DNA of 52,951 bases. Origin: Crocinitomicaceae bacterium (GTDB lineage Bacteria > Bacteroidota > Bacteroidia > Flavobacteriales_D > Parvicellaceae). A program made the translations under genes and the position numbers. The notes beneath the pieces are model-generated. The model did not search any database, had not been told where the DNA came from, and saw only the letters and a list, made by a program, of their open reading frames with translations. This document shows positions 18,289 through 26,289 of the stretch, one piece after another (within the stretch, counting starts at the first letter, position 1; each line of letters opens with the position of its first letter). The DNA lies in assembly GCA_002716065.1 (NCBI GenBank), contig PAZE01000023.1, positions 5,623 to 58,573 on the forward strand. The letters run 5' to 3'.

Positions 18289-18603
18289 ATGAAAAAGATT
18301 TTAACAATTATTATAGCTGGAGGTTTTATGGCTTCTTGCTCATTGACAACTCCAGTAACTGCAACTAATAATACTATTGGTTCAAAAACTGGTACTGCTG
18401 AAGCTACTTGTCTATTTGCTTTCCCTATGGTTGGCGTTGGTCAAGGATCTATTTTATCCTCTGGTCTAGTATTGGGAGGTAAAGATTATACAATTAGCCA
18501 AGCGGCTAAAAACGGAGGTATTTCAAAAATAGCTACTGTTGATCTGAAAGTTCAAAACTTCTATTTATTTACTAAAAACACCATTATTGTAACTGGTGAA
18601 TAA
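18289..18603 (+). CDS. TRL-like lipoprotein, copy 2 of 3
   Basis: A 104-residue precursor with lipobox FMASC (Cys17). It is the longest of the three: an extra hydrophobic glycine-rich stretch (about residues 41-66, FAFPMVGVGQGSI) sits between the TNNTIGSKTG and SQAAKNGGISKIATVDLK parts. It ends TIIVTGE, very like copy 1. The spacing of 19 bp from copy 1 and 24 bp to copy 3 suggests one transcript. The insertion could be a membrane-inserting loop or a fibre-forming segment; both are guesses. Confidence 0.7.
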   Translation: MKKILTIIIAGGFMASCSLTTPVTATNNTIGSKTGTAEATCLFAFPMVGVGQGSILSSGLVLGGKDYTISQAAKNGGISKIATVDLKVQNFYLFTKNTIIVTGE

Positions 18604-18627
18604 ACTTAAAACTTAAAACTTATAATT

Positions 18628-18906
18628 ATGAAAAAAATGAAAAATATAATTCTTGGATTATCGGTTGCAGTTTTAACTTCATGTGCTGTTTCTACACCTG
18701 TTTTGATTACTGATAATGTTGTTGGTGAAAAAAGAGGTGAAGCAAGCTTTGATGTTATATTGGGCCTTATTCGTCCTATGAATGCAGATGCTAGTATTGC
18801 AACAGCAGCTAAAAATGGTGGAATTACCCAAGTTGGTTCTGTTGATTACAAAGTGAAAGCAGGTTTATTTAAAGATACTTACACAACAATTGTTACTGGA
18901 AGATAA
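18628..18906 (+). CDS. TRL-like lipoprotein, copy 3 of 3
   Basis: A 92-residue precursor with lipobox VLTSC (Cys19). The mature part keeps TDNVVGEKRGEA, ATAAKNGGITQVGSVDYK and a terminal TIVTGR. Between the blocks it has SFDVILGLIRPMNADAS, an intermediate-length version of the insertion in copy 2. A strong terminator follows 21 bases after the stop, closing the three-gene unit. Divergence among copies is high outside the shared blocks, so the duplication is not recent. Confidence 0.7.
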   Translation: MKKMKNIILGLSVAVLTSCAVSTPVLITDNVVGEKRGEASFDVILGLIRPMNADASIATAAKNGGITQVGSVDYKVKAGLFKDTYTTIVTGR

Positions 18907-18927
18907 ATTGTCTTTTAGTTAAGAGTT

Positions 18928-18958
18928 AAAGGGTGTCTTTTATGACACCCTTTTTTTT
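18928..18958 (+). terminator. Rho-independent terminator after the TRL-like genes
   Basis: GGGTGTC (18931-18937) and GACACCC (18944-18950) form a perfect 7-bp stem with a 6-nt loop, extended by AAA/TTT, and followed by an eight-T run. It is the clearest intrinsic terminator in the window. Confidence 0.9.
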
Positions 18959-18961
18959 GAT

Positions 18962-18969
18962 TAATTTTG
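18962..18969 (+). promoter_or_regulatory. TAnnTTTG -7 box for the RluA-family gene
   Basis: TAATTTTG, exact match, ending 7 nt before ATG 18977 and immediately after the upstream terminator. Confidence 0.42.
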
Positions 18970-18976
18970 CTTGCTT

Positions 18977-19657
18977 ATGAATCTTACTGTATTATACGAA
19001 GACAATCATTTGGTTGCTGTAAAGAAAAATCCAAGAGATATTGTTCAGGCTGATAAAACAGGAGATGCTACTTTGTTAGATGCTGTAAAAGGCTATATAA
19101 AAAGAAAATACAACAAACCTGGCGATGTGTTTCTTGGAGTTATTCATAGAATTGATAGGCCCGTTGGTGGAGTAGTTATCTTCGCTAGAACAAGTAAGGC
19201 TTTAGAGAGAATGAATAAATTATTTTCTGAAAAACAAATTCAAAAGACCTATTGGGCAGTTGTTGAACAAAAGCCCCCATTGGAAGAAGGTAAATTGATA
19301 AATTGGCTAAAGAAAAATCAAGAGAAAAATAAGTCTAGAGCTTATGATAAATTGGTTAAGGGTAGTAAGCAATGTGAGCTTAGTTATCAGCTAAAAGGAA
19401 GAAGTAAAAATTATTATTATTTAGAAATTCACCCTAAAACAGGAAGGCATCATCAAATAAGAGTTCAGCTTAGTCATATAGGATGTAAAATAAAAGGTGA
19501 TGTGAAATATGGAGCTAATCGAACCAATCGAGATGGGTCAATACATCTTTTTGCAAGAAGTGTTTCATTTATTCACCCTATAAAGAAACAAGAAATAACT
19601 ATCAAGGCAAATCCCCCTATCGGTCCATTGTGGAATGAATTTTTAAATTTAGCCTAG
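18977..19657 (+). CDS. RluA-family RNA pseudouridine synthase
   Basis: At 226 residues it is a short RluA/RsuA-superfamily enzyme without an S4 domain. The catalytic aspartate is Asp60 in the signature HRIDRPVGG. RIKGDVKYG-like and KTGRHHQIRVQL motifs near residues 155-180 complete the active site and RNA-binding face. It converts specific uridines of rRNA or tRNA to pseudouridine; the target is not predictable. An in-frame TTG at 18971 would add two residues, but ATG 18977 fits the family start (LTVLYEDNHLVAVKK). It converges on ridA with 2 bp between the stops. Confidence 0.92.
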   Translation: MNLTVLYEDNHLVAVKKNPRDIVQADKTGDATLLDAVKGYIKRKYNKPGDVFLGVIHRIDRPVGGVVIFARTSKALERMNKLFSEKQIQKTYWAVVEQKPPLEEGKLINWLKKNQEKNKSRAYDKLVKGSKQCELSYQLKGRSKNYYYLEIHPKTGRHHQIRVQLSHIGCKIKGDVKYGANRTNRDGSIHLFARSVSFIHPIKKQEITIKANPPIGPLWNEFLNLA

Positions 19658-19659
19658 AA

Positions 19660-20040
19660 TTATTCTTTTATTGCAATAAAGCTAATCTCTACATTAACAT
19701 TTTTAGGTAGACAAGCCACCTCAACCGTTTCTCTTGCAGGATAGCTTGAACTGAAGTAGGAAGCATATATAGAGTTAACTAATTCAAAATTATTCATATC
19801 ACTAAGAAAAATAGAGCATTTAATTATGTTTTCCCATTTCATGTTGGCTGCATCAAGAATAGCTCCTATATTAAGCATTACTTGATGAGTTTCTTTTTCT
19901 AAAGTATCTAATATTAGATTGTTTGTTTTGGGGTCTATTGCAATTTGACCACTTGAATATAATGTATTGCCGAATAGTATAGCTTGACTATAAGGCCCTA
20001 CAGGTTCAGGTGCGTTTTTTATAGTTATTATTTTTTTCAT
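19660..20040 (-). CDS. ridA: RidA family reactive-intermediate deaminase
   Basis: At 126 residues it is a full-length RidA (YjgF/YER057c/UK114) protein. It has APEPVGPYSQAI at 10-21, GQIAIDP at 31-37, and the active-site arginine Arg103 in YPARETVEV with Glu118 in NVEIS. RidA trimers hydrolyse 2-aminoacrylate and related imines released by PLP enzymes, protecting other PLP enzymes such as GlyA. Its ATG lies 2 bp after the lptD stop, so it is probably transcribed from the lptD promoter, an unexpected functional pairing. Confidence 0.94.
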   Translation of the reverse strand: MKKIITIKNAPEPVGPYSQAILFGNTLYSSGQIAIDPKTNNLILDTLEKETHQVMLNIGAILDAANMKWENIIKCSIFLSDMNNFELVNSIYASYFSSSYPARETVEVACLPKNVNVEISFIAIKE

Positions 20041-20042
20041 AA

Positions 20043-22652
20043 TTATCGAATTCCATTATCGTACCAAGTTCTTCTTCTTTGAAGTTTTAAATCTTGAAGA
20101 AGAGAGGATTTTACATTGATGTTAATATTATAGCTTTTCATAAAACCAAAGGGGACCCAGTTGAATCCAATTTCCCAACAATGAAGATCTCTTGCAACCT
20201 GTATTGAAGTAAAGCTAAATTCTTTTCTTGTGAAATCATAATTGGTGACATAAACCACCTTCCAATTTTTAGTAACACTAAAATCTCCTCTTAATCCAAC
20301 ACTTTGAGTTAAATACATTGTGTCTAAATCGCTGGAAATGACTCTTCTGTAGTCAATCTTGTAGTCTATATTTAGGGTCCATGGAATGTTGAAATCAATG
20401 TAAGCATCTTGATTGGCATTAATTAACTCCAACTCTTCTTCACTTCCTTTGTTAGAGGTGTATTCTCCTTGTTGTTTCTTTTTAGATTTTAGATTTATAC
20501 TCAGGGCAAGATTGGCATTTTTAAAAGTACCTAGTTTTCTGGTTTCACTAAACTCGAAACTTTTTTTTCTGTTTCCTTCATTATCGTAATAATAGGGGTC
20601 TAGAGTAGCTCCAAATCGCATGCTTAAATTTCTTCCAAAGCTTGTTCTTCCGCTTAAGTTAAAATTGTCCAACTGAAAAGAATCTCTAATAAAATCATAT
20701 CCGGATGATATGGTAAAGTTTTCTAATATTTTGGTTTTTATAAAAGGTTCTTTGTCAGTTGAGTCTTTTGGGTTAATTCTCTTCATTTCAATAGCGTTAA
20801 TTAGGTTAAAGCCTAACCTTGCAGATTCATTTGATGAGGGTGAACCATAAATTCCAGTTGAAAAAGGAGAGTAGGTAGCTGTATTTCCTAATGAATCAGC
20901 TTGATAGCTTTCATTGATGTTGTTGTCTGGCCGGTAAGAGAAATTTAGATTTGGAGTAAGTGTATGTCTATACTTTGCATTGCCTTTTCCTCTTAAAAAT
21001 TTAGCAAATTGATAAAATCCGTAAATTTTTGTAGTTGCTGACGCACTAAAATTGTGGCTTCCGCCAGTAGTAAAACCAACAATTGTATCTGTGTCTACCT
21101 CTTCTATAGACTGATTCCATTGCTTTTGAATTTTCTCCATATACCATATTGATGAATATTGATAAGCAGGGTTTATGGTAATGGCTTTTTTTAGGAATTT
21201 GATTGAGGATGAGGCGTTAATACTATGTCTCATCCCATATCTTAAGTTGTCTGAAAGGTTACTAAGATTTGAAAAGGATATGTTTTGAATAGAGTCTGAA
21301 GTTTCATTTTTGAAATTTAAAGAGTAGTTTACATTAGTCTGATTAATGAATTCGTCTATAAAGTTTTTATTAGAAGTTGCTTTCCTAAGCATTTTAAAAG
21401 GATAGAACCGGTTTACATTATAAGTTGCTTCAGGTAAAGTAAAAGTTATTAGATCTGTGGCGCTATTTTGATTGTGACGTAAGTTAACGTTAAGGTTGGA
21501 GCTTATTCTTCTTTTAAATTGTTTGCTCCAGGCAATATTTGAGTTAAATGTATTGGCCAAATAATTGTTTACTGATACGTTGTTGTAATCATTTTGGAAA
21601 TTAGTTGTAGTTCCAGCGTTAATACTTGCACGAAAAGTAGTCCCTGGTTTTGCTTTTGCATCTTGGTTGTGATTCCATTTAATAAAAAAGTCTGCCGATT
21701 TAGAAAACGTGTCGAAATCTTTTTCACCTTGAACAACCTGTCTATAATTCAATTGAAAATTACCACTGTACTTGTAACGGACCTTGTAATATGTATTGTT
21801 GATGAGCCCCCATGATCCTCTACTGTAGATGTCACCTAAAATAGAGGTGCTTAATTTATTGTTTTTAAATTTATGGTAATATCCACCACCAAGAAGAAAA
21901 AACCCTAATGTTGGTGATTCGCCATAGGTAGGAATAACAATTCCATTGGCTGTTTTATCTTTTTTATTTGGAATAAATCCAAAAGGAAGCCCTAGTGGAG
22001 TTGGAACATCTGCAATGTAAAGGTTAATAGGTCCAGAAACTATTTTATCATCAGGAATAATAATTGCTTTTCTTAGTTTGAAATAATAATGAGGATGATT
22101 TAAATCACAAGTGGTGTATAGAGCCTTGTTAATGTGAATATTGCCATTTTCTTGTCGTTTAACCTTGTCTCCATGAATATAGCTTTCCCCTTCTTGAAGT
22201 TTTACTTGGTAGGTAATTCCTCTTTTGGTTTCAAAATTAAATCGTAAGGAATCTGATATGGTTTTTGTGGATCCGTCCGTTAATTTTGGAATTCCTTTTT
22301 TTTGACCCAAGGAGTCAAAACACATTTTTGCAAATACCTCTTTAGTTTTGAAGTCAAATCTTATAAAGCAAGCATCTAGTACTATTTCTCCGTAATCGAC
22401 ATGTGCTTTTTCATATAGGTATGCTTTTTGATATTCCATATCCATTACTATAGAATCTAAAGCATTGTAATTAACGGCATCTTCTAAACTGCTTTTAGCA
22501 GATGGGATAGAGTCTGATTCTTGTTGAGCTGAAAAAGTAATGGGTATTATTAACAATAATAAGAGAATAAAAATAAAGTTAGGATTCGATGAAATACATC
22601 TAGTAATCCTATTTTTGAATATACAATTGAATATGTTGTAGTCTCTTATCAA
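20043..22652 (-). CDS. lptD: LPS-assembly outer-membrane protein LptD (Bacteroidota type)
   Basis: An 869-residue protein with a hydrophobic signal sequence (about 26-43, IFILLLLLIIPITFSAQQ). An OstA/LptA-like jelly-roll region follows (YEKAHVDYGEIVLDACFIRF onward, about 75-200), then a long beta-barrel. PLGLPFGFIPNKKDKTANGI and GGYYHKFKN are typical of Bacteroidota LptD, and it ends in an R/W-rich C-terminus. It should insert lipopolysaccharide into the outer leaflet with LptE. The start reads TTG at 22652; no ATG lies before the signal peptide. The start is only 12 bp from the divergent amidase ATG, and its -7 box appears to lie inside the amidase gene. RidA follows within 2 bp. Confidence 0.88.
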   Translation of the reverse strand: MIRDYNIFNCIFKNRITRCISSNPNFIFILLLLLIIPITFSAQQESDSIPSAKSSLEDAVNYNALDSIVMDMEYQKAYLYEKAHVDYGEIVLDACFIRFDFKTKEVFAKMCFDSLGQKKGIPKLTDGSTKTISDSLRFNFETKRGITYQVKLQEGESYIHGDKVKRQENGNIHINKALYTTCDLNHPHYYFKLRKAIIIPDDKIVSGPINLYIADVPTPLGLPFGFIPNKKDKTANGIVIPTYGESPTLGFFLLGGGYYHKFKNNKLSTSILGDIYSRGSWGLINNTYYKVRYKYSGNFQLNYRQVVQGEKDFDTFSKSADFFIKWNHNQDAKAKPGTTFRASINAGTTTNFQNDYNNVSVNNYLANTFNSNIAWSKQFKRRISSNLNVNLRHNQNSATDLITFTLPEATYNVNRFYPFKMLRKATSNKNFIDEFINQTNVNYSLNFKNETSDSIQNISFSNLSNLSDNLRYGMRHSINASSSIKFLKKAITINPAYQYSSIWYMEKIQKQWNQSIEEVDTDTIVGFTTGGSHNFSASATTKIYGFYQFAKFLRGKGNAKYRHTLTPNLNFSYRPDNNINESYQADSLGNTATYSPFSTGIYGSPSSNESARLGFNLINAIEMKRINPKDSTDKEPFIKTKILENFTISSGYDFIRDSFQLDNFNLSGRTSFGRNLSMRFGATLDPYYYDNEGNRKKSFEFSETRKLGTFKNANLALSINLKSKKKQQGEYTSNKGSEEELELINANQDAYIDFNIPWTLNIDYKIDYRRVISSDLDTMYLTQSVGLRGDFSVTKNWKVVYVTNYDFTRKEFSFTSIQVARDLHCWEIGFNWVPFGFMKSYNININVKSSLLQDLKLQRRRTWYDNGIR
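22610..22617 (+). promoter_or_regulatory. TAnnTTTG -7 box for the amidase-mlaD operon (inside lptD)
   Basis: TATTTTTG, exact match, 47 nt before the amidase ATG and within the lptD signal-peptide coding region. Confidence 0.38.
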
Positions 22653-22664
22653 AAGAAGCTTTTT

Positions 22665-23810
22665 ATGATTGCAAAGACAAAGATACGTGCGAATAAACGC
22701 AATTTTTTCTTTTTTCTTGTTTTAATGTTGACTTTTCAAGTTCATGCTCAAACTGGTTTAGGACTCAAAACTATTGTCATTGACCCTGGTCATGGAGGTA
22801 AGGATCCTGGAGCAATTGGAAAAAAATTAAAAACAATGGAGAAAACAGTTGTACTTAATGTTAGCCTTTTGTTAGGGGATATGATTAAGAAAAACTATCC
22901 GGAAATTAAAGTCATTTATACCAGGGATAAAGATGAATTTATTGGTTTAGCTTCAAGAGCAAAAATTGCCAATACTGCTGGAGCAGATTTTTTCTTTTCC
23001 ATTCATGCCAATGCTGTAGATGGTACTTCTGCAGCTGGTTTTGAAAGCTGGGTGCTTGGGTTACACAAGTCAAAGGCAGCATTAGAAGTTGCTAAGAAAG
23101 AAAATTCTTCTATTTTGATGGAAGATAATCATAGTCAGACCTATGAAGAATTTGATCCTAAGGATCCGGATGCTTATATCGCACTTTCTATGCGTCAAAA
23201 TGCTTTTTTAGATCAGAGTTTAGTATTTGCGGATTTGTTACAGAAAGATTGCACTAAAAAATTAGGGCTTAAAAACAGAGGGGTAAAGCAAGCTGGTTTT
23301 ATGGTGTTGTATAGGGCTACTATGCCTGCTGTTCTTGTTGAGCTTGGCTTTTTGTCAAATCCAACAGAGGAAAAAATGCTTGCTTCCAAAGAAGGTCAAC
23401 TAAAATTAGCCAATCATTTATTTGAAGGATTCAGACAATATAAAGCGCACTATGATGCAGTAGATGAATCAATTACGAATGGTGTTATTGAAAATCAAAT
23501 CAATTCATTGGATCAAGAGCTCCCAAAAGTTGTCCAAGATGGAGTTGTATATAAAGTTCAAATTTCTACTTCTTCAACCAAAATAGAAACCAATCCAAGT
23601 AACTTTAAGGGTTTAAATGGCGTAGATGTTTATCTTAGTGGAAAATTTTACAAGTATACCTATGGTAATTGTAAGCGTTTTTCAGAAGCTAAATTGATTT
23701 TGAAACAGGTTAACGAATTGGGTTTTACTACAGCATTTGTCACAGCTTTTGAAGATGGCAATAGAATAAATCTTCAAGAGGCAATTAAAAAAACGGATAA
23801 AGTAGATTAG
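22665..23810 (+). CDS. N-acetylmuramoyl-L-alanine amidase (Amidase_3) with C-terminal SPOR-like domain
   Basis: A 381-residue secreted protein: signal peptide about 1-29 (ending VHAQ), then a zinc amidase domain. His43 in VIDPGHGGKD, Glu59, and His114 in FSIHANA are the zinc ligands, and Glu226 in AVLVELGFLSNP is the catalytic base. The C-terminal 80 residues (VYKVQISTSSTKI and GFTTAFVTAFEDGN) look like a SPOR domain that binds denuded glycan strands at septa. It cleaves the stem peptide from MurNAc during daughter-cell separation. The mlaD-like gene follows after 8 bp. The ATG is 12 bp from the divergent lptD start. Confidence 0.92.
   Translation: MIAKTKIRANKRNFFFFLVLMLTFQVHAQTGLGLKTIVIDPGHGGKDPGAIGKKLKTMEKTVVLNVSLLLGDMIKKNYPEIKVIYTRDKDEFIGLASRAKIANTAGADFFFSIHANAVDGTSAAGFESWVLGLHKSKAALEVAKKENSSILMEDNHSQTYEEFDPKDPDAYIALSMRQNAFLDQSLVFADLLQKDCTKKLGLKNRGVKQAGFMVLYRATMPAVLVELGFLSNPTEEKMLASKEGQLKLANHLFEGFRQYKAHYDAVDESITNGVIENQINSLDQELPKVVQDGVVYKVQISTSSTKIETNPSNFKGLNGVDVYLSGKFYKYTYGNCKRFSEAKLILKQVNELGFTTAFVTAFEDGNRINLQEAIKKTDKVD
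22678..22685 (-). promoter_or_regulatory. TAnnTTTG -7 box for lptD (inside the amidase gene)
   Basis: Minus-strand TATCTTTG, exact match, ending 25 nt before the lptD TTG start and lying in amidase codons 5-7. Confidence 0.4.
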
Positions 23811-23818
23811 GTTTTAAT

Positions 23819-24850
23819 ATGAAATTAAGAAAAGAATTTATTGTTGGAGTTATTGCAACCATTGGAATATGTGGCTTGATTTTAGGTTTTTTCTACTTAA
23901 AAGGACTGGAATTATGGAAAGAAAGAGCTAGTTACTATGCTGTTTACGATAATTCAGGCGGAATAACAAATGGAAGGCCAATTACTCTAAATGGTCTTAA
24001 AGTTGGATCTATAGTAGATGTTTCGTTTAATCCTGCTAATCTTAAAAGTGTTGTTGTTTCTATGGAAATAAGTGATAAGAGTGTGTTAAATATTCCTGTT
24101 GGAACTTATGCTAAATTAAATTCAGATTTACTTGCGGGACCTTACATTGAATTGCAATGGAAAGATACTAACGTTTATTATAATTCTGGAGATACACTTG
24201 TTTCTGATGTTTCTAAAGATATTGAAGATCAGATTAATGAACGATTAATTCCTTTAGAAAAAAAGACAAATGAGCTCATTAGTACTGCAGATTCAGCAAT
24301 TAAAACTATTGAAGCAATTTTTTCTCGAAACACGGATAATTTAGATGAGTCTTTTGATGGAATTAGACGTGCAATTTTGAATTTTGAGAGTGTTTCTCTT
24401 CGAATAGATACTCTTATTAGAAGTGAGAAAAATAGGATTTCTCGGGTGTTGGTTAATGTTGAGAGTATTACCAATAACTTAAAACAAAGCAATGAAGCTA
24501 TTGAGAAAACGTTTTCTAATTTATCTCAAATTACCGATTCACTAGCGGTGGTAGATTTTGTGGGTACTATTGATGAAGCAAAATCTACTCTTGAGATGGT
24601 TAACCTTCTTATGGATGATATCCAAAATGGGGACGGTACCATAACCCATTTAATTCAAGATACCCTTATTTACAATAATATAAACTTGATGCTTGATGAG
24701 GCTACTAGATTAGTTGAAAACATTAAGGTGCATCCAAATCGATATCTTCAGTTCAGTGTTTTTGGTGGAAGAGAGAAGTCAAGATTAGATGCTAGAGATG
24801 AAAAAATCTTAAAACGATTTATAAAAGATTCATTGAATAACGGAAATTAG
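23819..24850 (+). CDS. MlaD/MCE-domain lipid-transport protein
   Basis: A 343-residue protein with one N-terminal membrane helix (about 8-27). An MCE domain follows at about 37-115 (YYAVYDNSGGITNGRPITLNG and AKLNSDLLAGPYIELQ). The rest is a long, mostly helical, coiled-coil-like C-terminus. MCE proteins form hexameric rings in the periplasm that pass phospholipids between the inner and outer membranes, normally with an MlaE permease and MlaF ATPase. Neither partner is next to it. It follows the amidase by 8 bp, so both belong to one envelope operon. The family is firm; the direction of lipid flow is unknown. Confidence 0.9.
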   Translation: MKLRKEFIVGVIATIGICGLILGFFYLKGLELWKERASYYAVYDNSGGITNGRPITLNGLKVGSIVDVSFNPANLKSVVVSMEISDKSVLNIPVGTYAKLNSDLLAGPYIELQWKDTNVYYNSGDTLVSDVSKDIEDQINERLIPLEKKTNELISTADSAIKTIEAIFSRNTDNLDESFDGIRRAILNFESVSLRIDTLIRSEKNRISRVLVNVESITNNLKQSNEAIEKTFSNLSQITDSLAVVDFVGTIDEAKSTLEMVNLLMDDIQNGDGTITHLIQDTLIYNNINLMLDEATRLVENIKVHPNRYLQFSVFGGREKSRLDARDEKILKRFIKDSLNNGN

Positions 24851-24866
24851 TTTTTTGCAATTTATT

Positions 24867-24882
24867 AGTGAATTTGTTCACA
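24867..24882. promoter_or_regulatory. Crp/Fnr-like palindrome upstream of the Fe-S oxidoreductase genes
   Basis: The 16-mer AGTGAATTTGTTCACA fits TGTGA-N6-TCACA in nine of ten defined positions. Its centre is about 46 bp upstream of the transcription start expected from the TAnnTTTG box at 24910. This is consistent with an activator site but unproven. Confidence 0.42.
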
Positions 24883-24889
24883 AATATAG

Positions 24890-24901
24890 TATGCATGCAT
24901 A
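24890..24901. repeat. 12-bp perfect palindrome TATGCATGCATA
   Basis: Lies between the Crp/Fnr-like site and the -7 box of the Fe-S genes, overlapping the -33 region. It could be an operator; it is also short and AT-rich enough to occur by chance. Confidence 0.3.
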
Positions 24902-24909
24902 ACTTTTTG

Positions 24910-24917
24910 TATATTTG
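24910..24917 (+). promoter_or_regulatory. TAnnTTTG -7 box for the Fe-S operon
   Basis: TATATTTG, exact match, ending only 2 nt before the ATG at 24920. Use of this box implies a leaderless message. Confidence 0.4.
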
Positions 24918-24919
24918 AA

Positions 24920-26281
24920 ATGAACTTAATATTTGGAATTTCAATGGTTTCTATTATAGTATTTGCTGTTTTATTAATTTTTACCTTTTCATTTTTTGGA
25001 TGGAATGTTGTTAAAGTTAAAAACAACATCTCTATGGGTAAGCCATTGGATCGATCAGATCGAAAAAAAGAGCGCTTAAAAACAATGTTGCTTGTGGCTT
25101 TTGGTCAGAAAAAAATGTTTCAAAATATACTCCCTGCAGTTTTGCATTTTTTTATATACGCTGCTTTTGTAATAACTTCAACAGAACTGTTAGAGATTAT
25201 TGTTGATGGTTTAACTGGTAGTCATCGGTTTTTTGCCGATTCTTTAGGTTTTTTTTATGTAATAGTTATAAGCACCATTGAACTATTGTCCGTATTGGCA
25301 TTTATAGCAACAATTGTTTTTTTAGCAAGAAGAAACTTACTTAAGGTTCCACGATTTCAAATGGATGAAATGACTGGTTGGCCAAAATTAGATGGTAATA
25401 TTATTCTCTATCTAGAAATATTGCTTATTGTATGTATATTCACTATGAATGGTACGGATGAGGTTCTGCTTAATAGAGGATTGTCTCATGCTCATATTGA
25501 AGGAACCTCTTTTGGATTTGCCGTTTCTAGTTTTCTTGGGCCTTTGATATTTGGTGGAATGGAAACCGATACATTAGTTGTTTTAGAACGAATTGGCTGG
25601 TGGGGGCATCTTATTATGGTGTTTGGATTTTTAAATTATCTTCCTTATTCAAAGCACTTCCATATTTTACTTGCTTTTCCCAATACCTACTTTAGTAATT
25701 TGAATCAAAAAGGACAGTTTAACAATTTAAGTAATGTTAAAAAGGAAGTAGAGAACATGTTTGACCCTAATTTTGACCCTTATGTAGCTCCTCCTGAAGG
25801 TGAAGCAATTGCTGAACCGGAACGTTTTGGTGCAAAAGACGTACAAGATTTAACATGGAAAAGTTTAATGGATGCCTATACCTGTACTGAGTGTGGAAGG
25901 TGCTCTTCAGCATGTCCTGCAAATCAGACTGGGAAAAAACTTAGCCCCAGAAAAATAATGATGGATACTAGAGATAGAATGGTCGAGGTTGGGGATAATA
26001 GAAGAATAAAAGGTAAGGATTATGATGATGGTAAATCGTTGTTGGGTGATTACATCACTCAAGAAGAAGTTTGGGCATGTACATCTTGTAATGCGTGTGT
26101 TCAGGAATGCCCAGTTAACATAGACCCATTATCCATTATTGTTGATTTAAGAAGATATTTAGTTATGGAAGAATCAAAAGTTCCTGGAGAATTAGCTACT
26201 ATGCTTACCAATATTGAAAATAATGGTGCTCCATGGCAATTTTCTCCAGCTGATAGAGCAAATTGGATTAATGAAGAATAA
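24920..26281 (+). CDS. Membrane-bound (Fe-S) oxidoreductase subunit, HdrC/NarI-like with two 4Fe-4S motifs
   Basis: A 453-residue protein. The N-terminal half has about five membrane helices with histidines in or near them (His76, His230, His246, His248), possible haem b ligands as in nitrate-reductase gamma subunits. The C-terminal domain binds two 4Fe-4S clusters: Cys322, Cys325, Cys328, Cys332 (CTECGRCSSACP) and Cys387, Cys390, Cys393, Cys397 (CTSCNACVQECP). The layout resembles the membrane and HdrC-like subunits of heterodisulfide-reductase-related electron carriers. With the CCG-domain protein that follows after 8 bp it should form a membrane complex moving electrons to or from quinone. 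The redox partner is unknown. The promoter has a Crp/Fnr-like palindrome. Confidence 0.83.
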   Translation: MNLIFGISMVSIIVFAVLLIFTFSFFGWNVVKVKNNISMGKPLDRSDRKKERLKTMLLVAFGQKKMFQNILPAVLHFFIYAAFVITSTELLEIIVDGLTGSHRFFADSLGFFYVIVISTIELLSVLAFIATIVFLARRNLLKVPRFQMDEMTGWPKLDGNIILYLEILLIVCIFTMNGTDEVLLNRGLSHAHIEGTSFGFAVSSFLGPLIFGGMETDTLVVLERIGWWGHLIMVFGFLNYLPYSKHFHILLAFPNTYFSNLNQKGQFNNLSNVKKEVENMFDPNFDPYVAPPEGEAIAEPERFGAKDVQDLTWKSLMDAYTCTECGRCSSACPANQTGKKLSPRKIMMDTRDRMVEVGDNRRIKGKDYDDGKSLLGDYITQEEVWACTSCNACVQECPVNIDPLSIIVDLRRYLVMEESKVPGELATMLTNIENNGAPWQFSPADRANWINEE

Positions 26282-26289
26282 TTTTTAAA

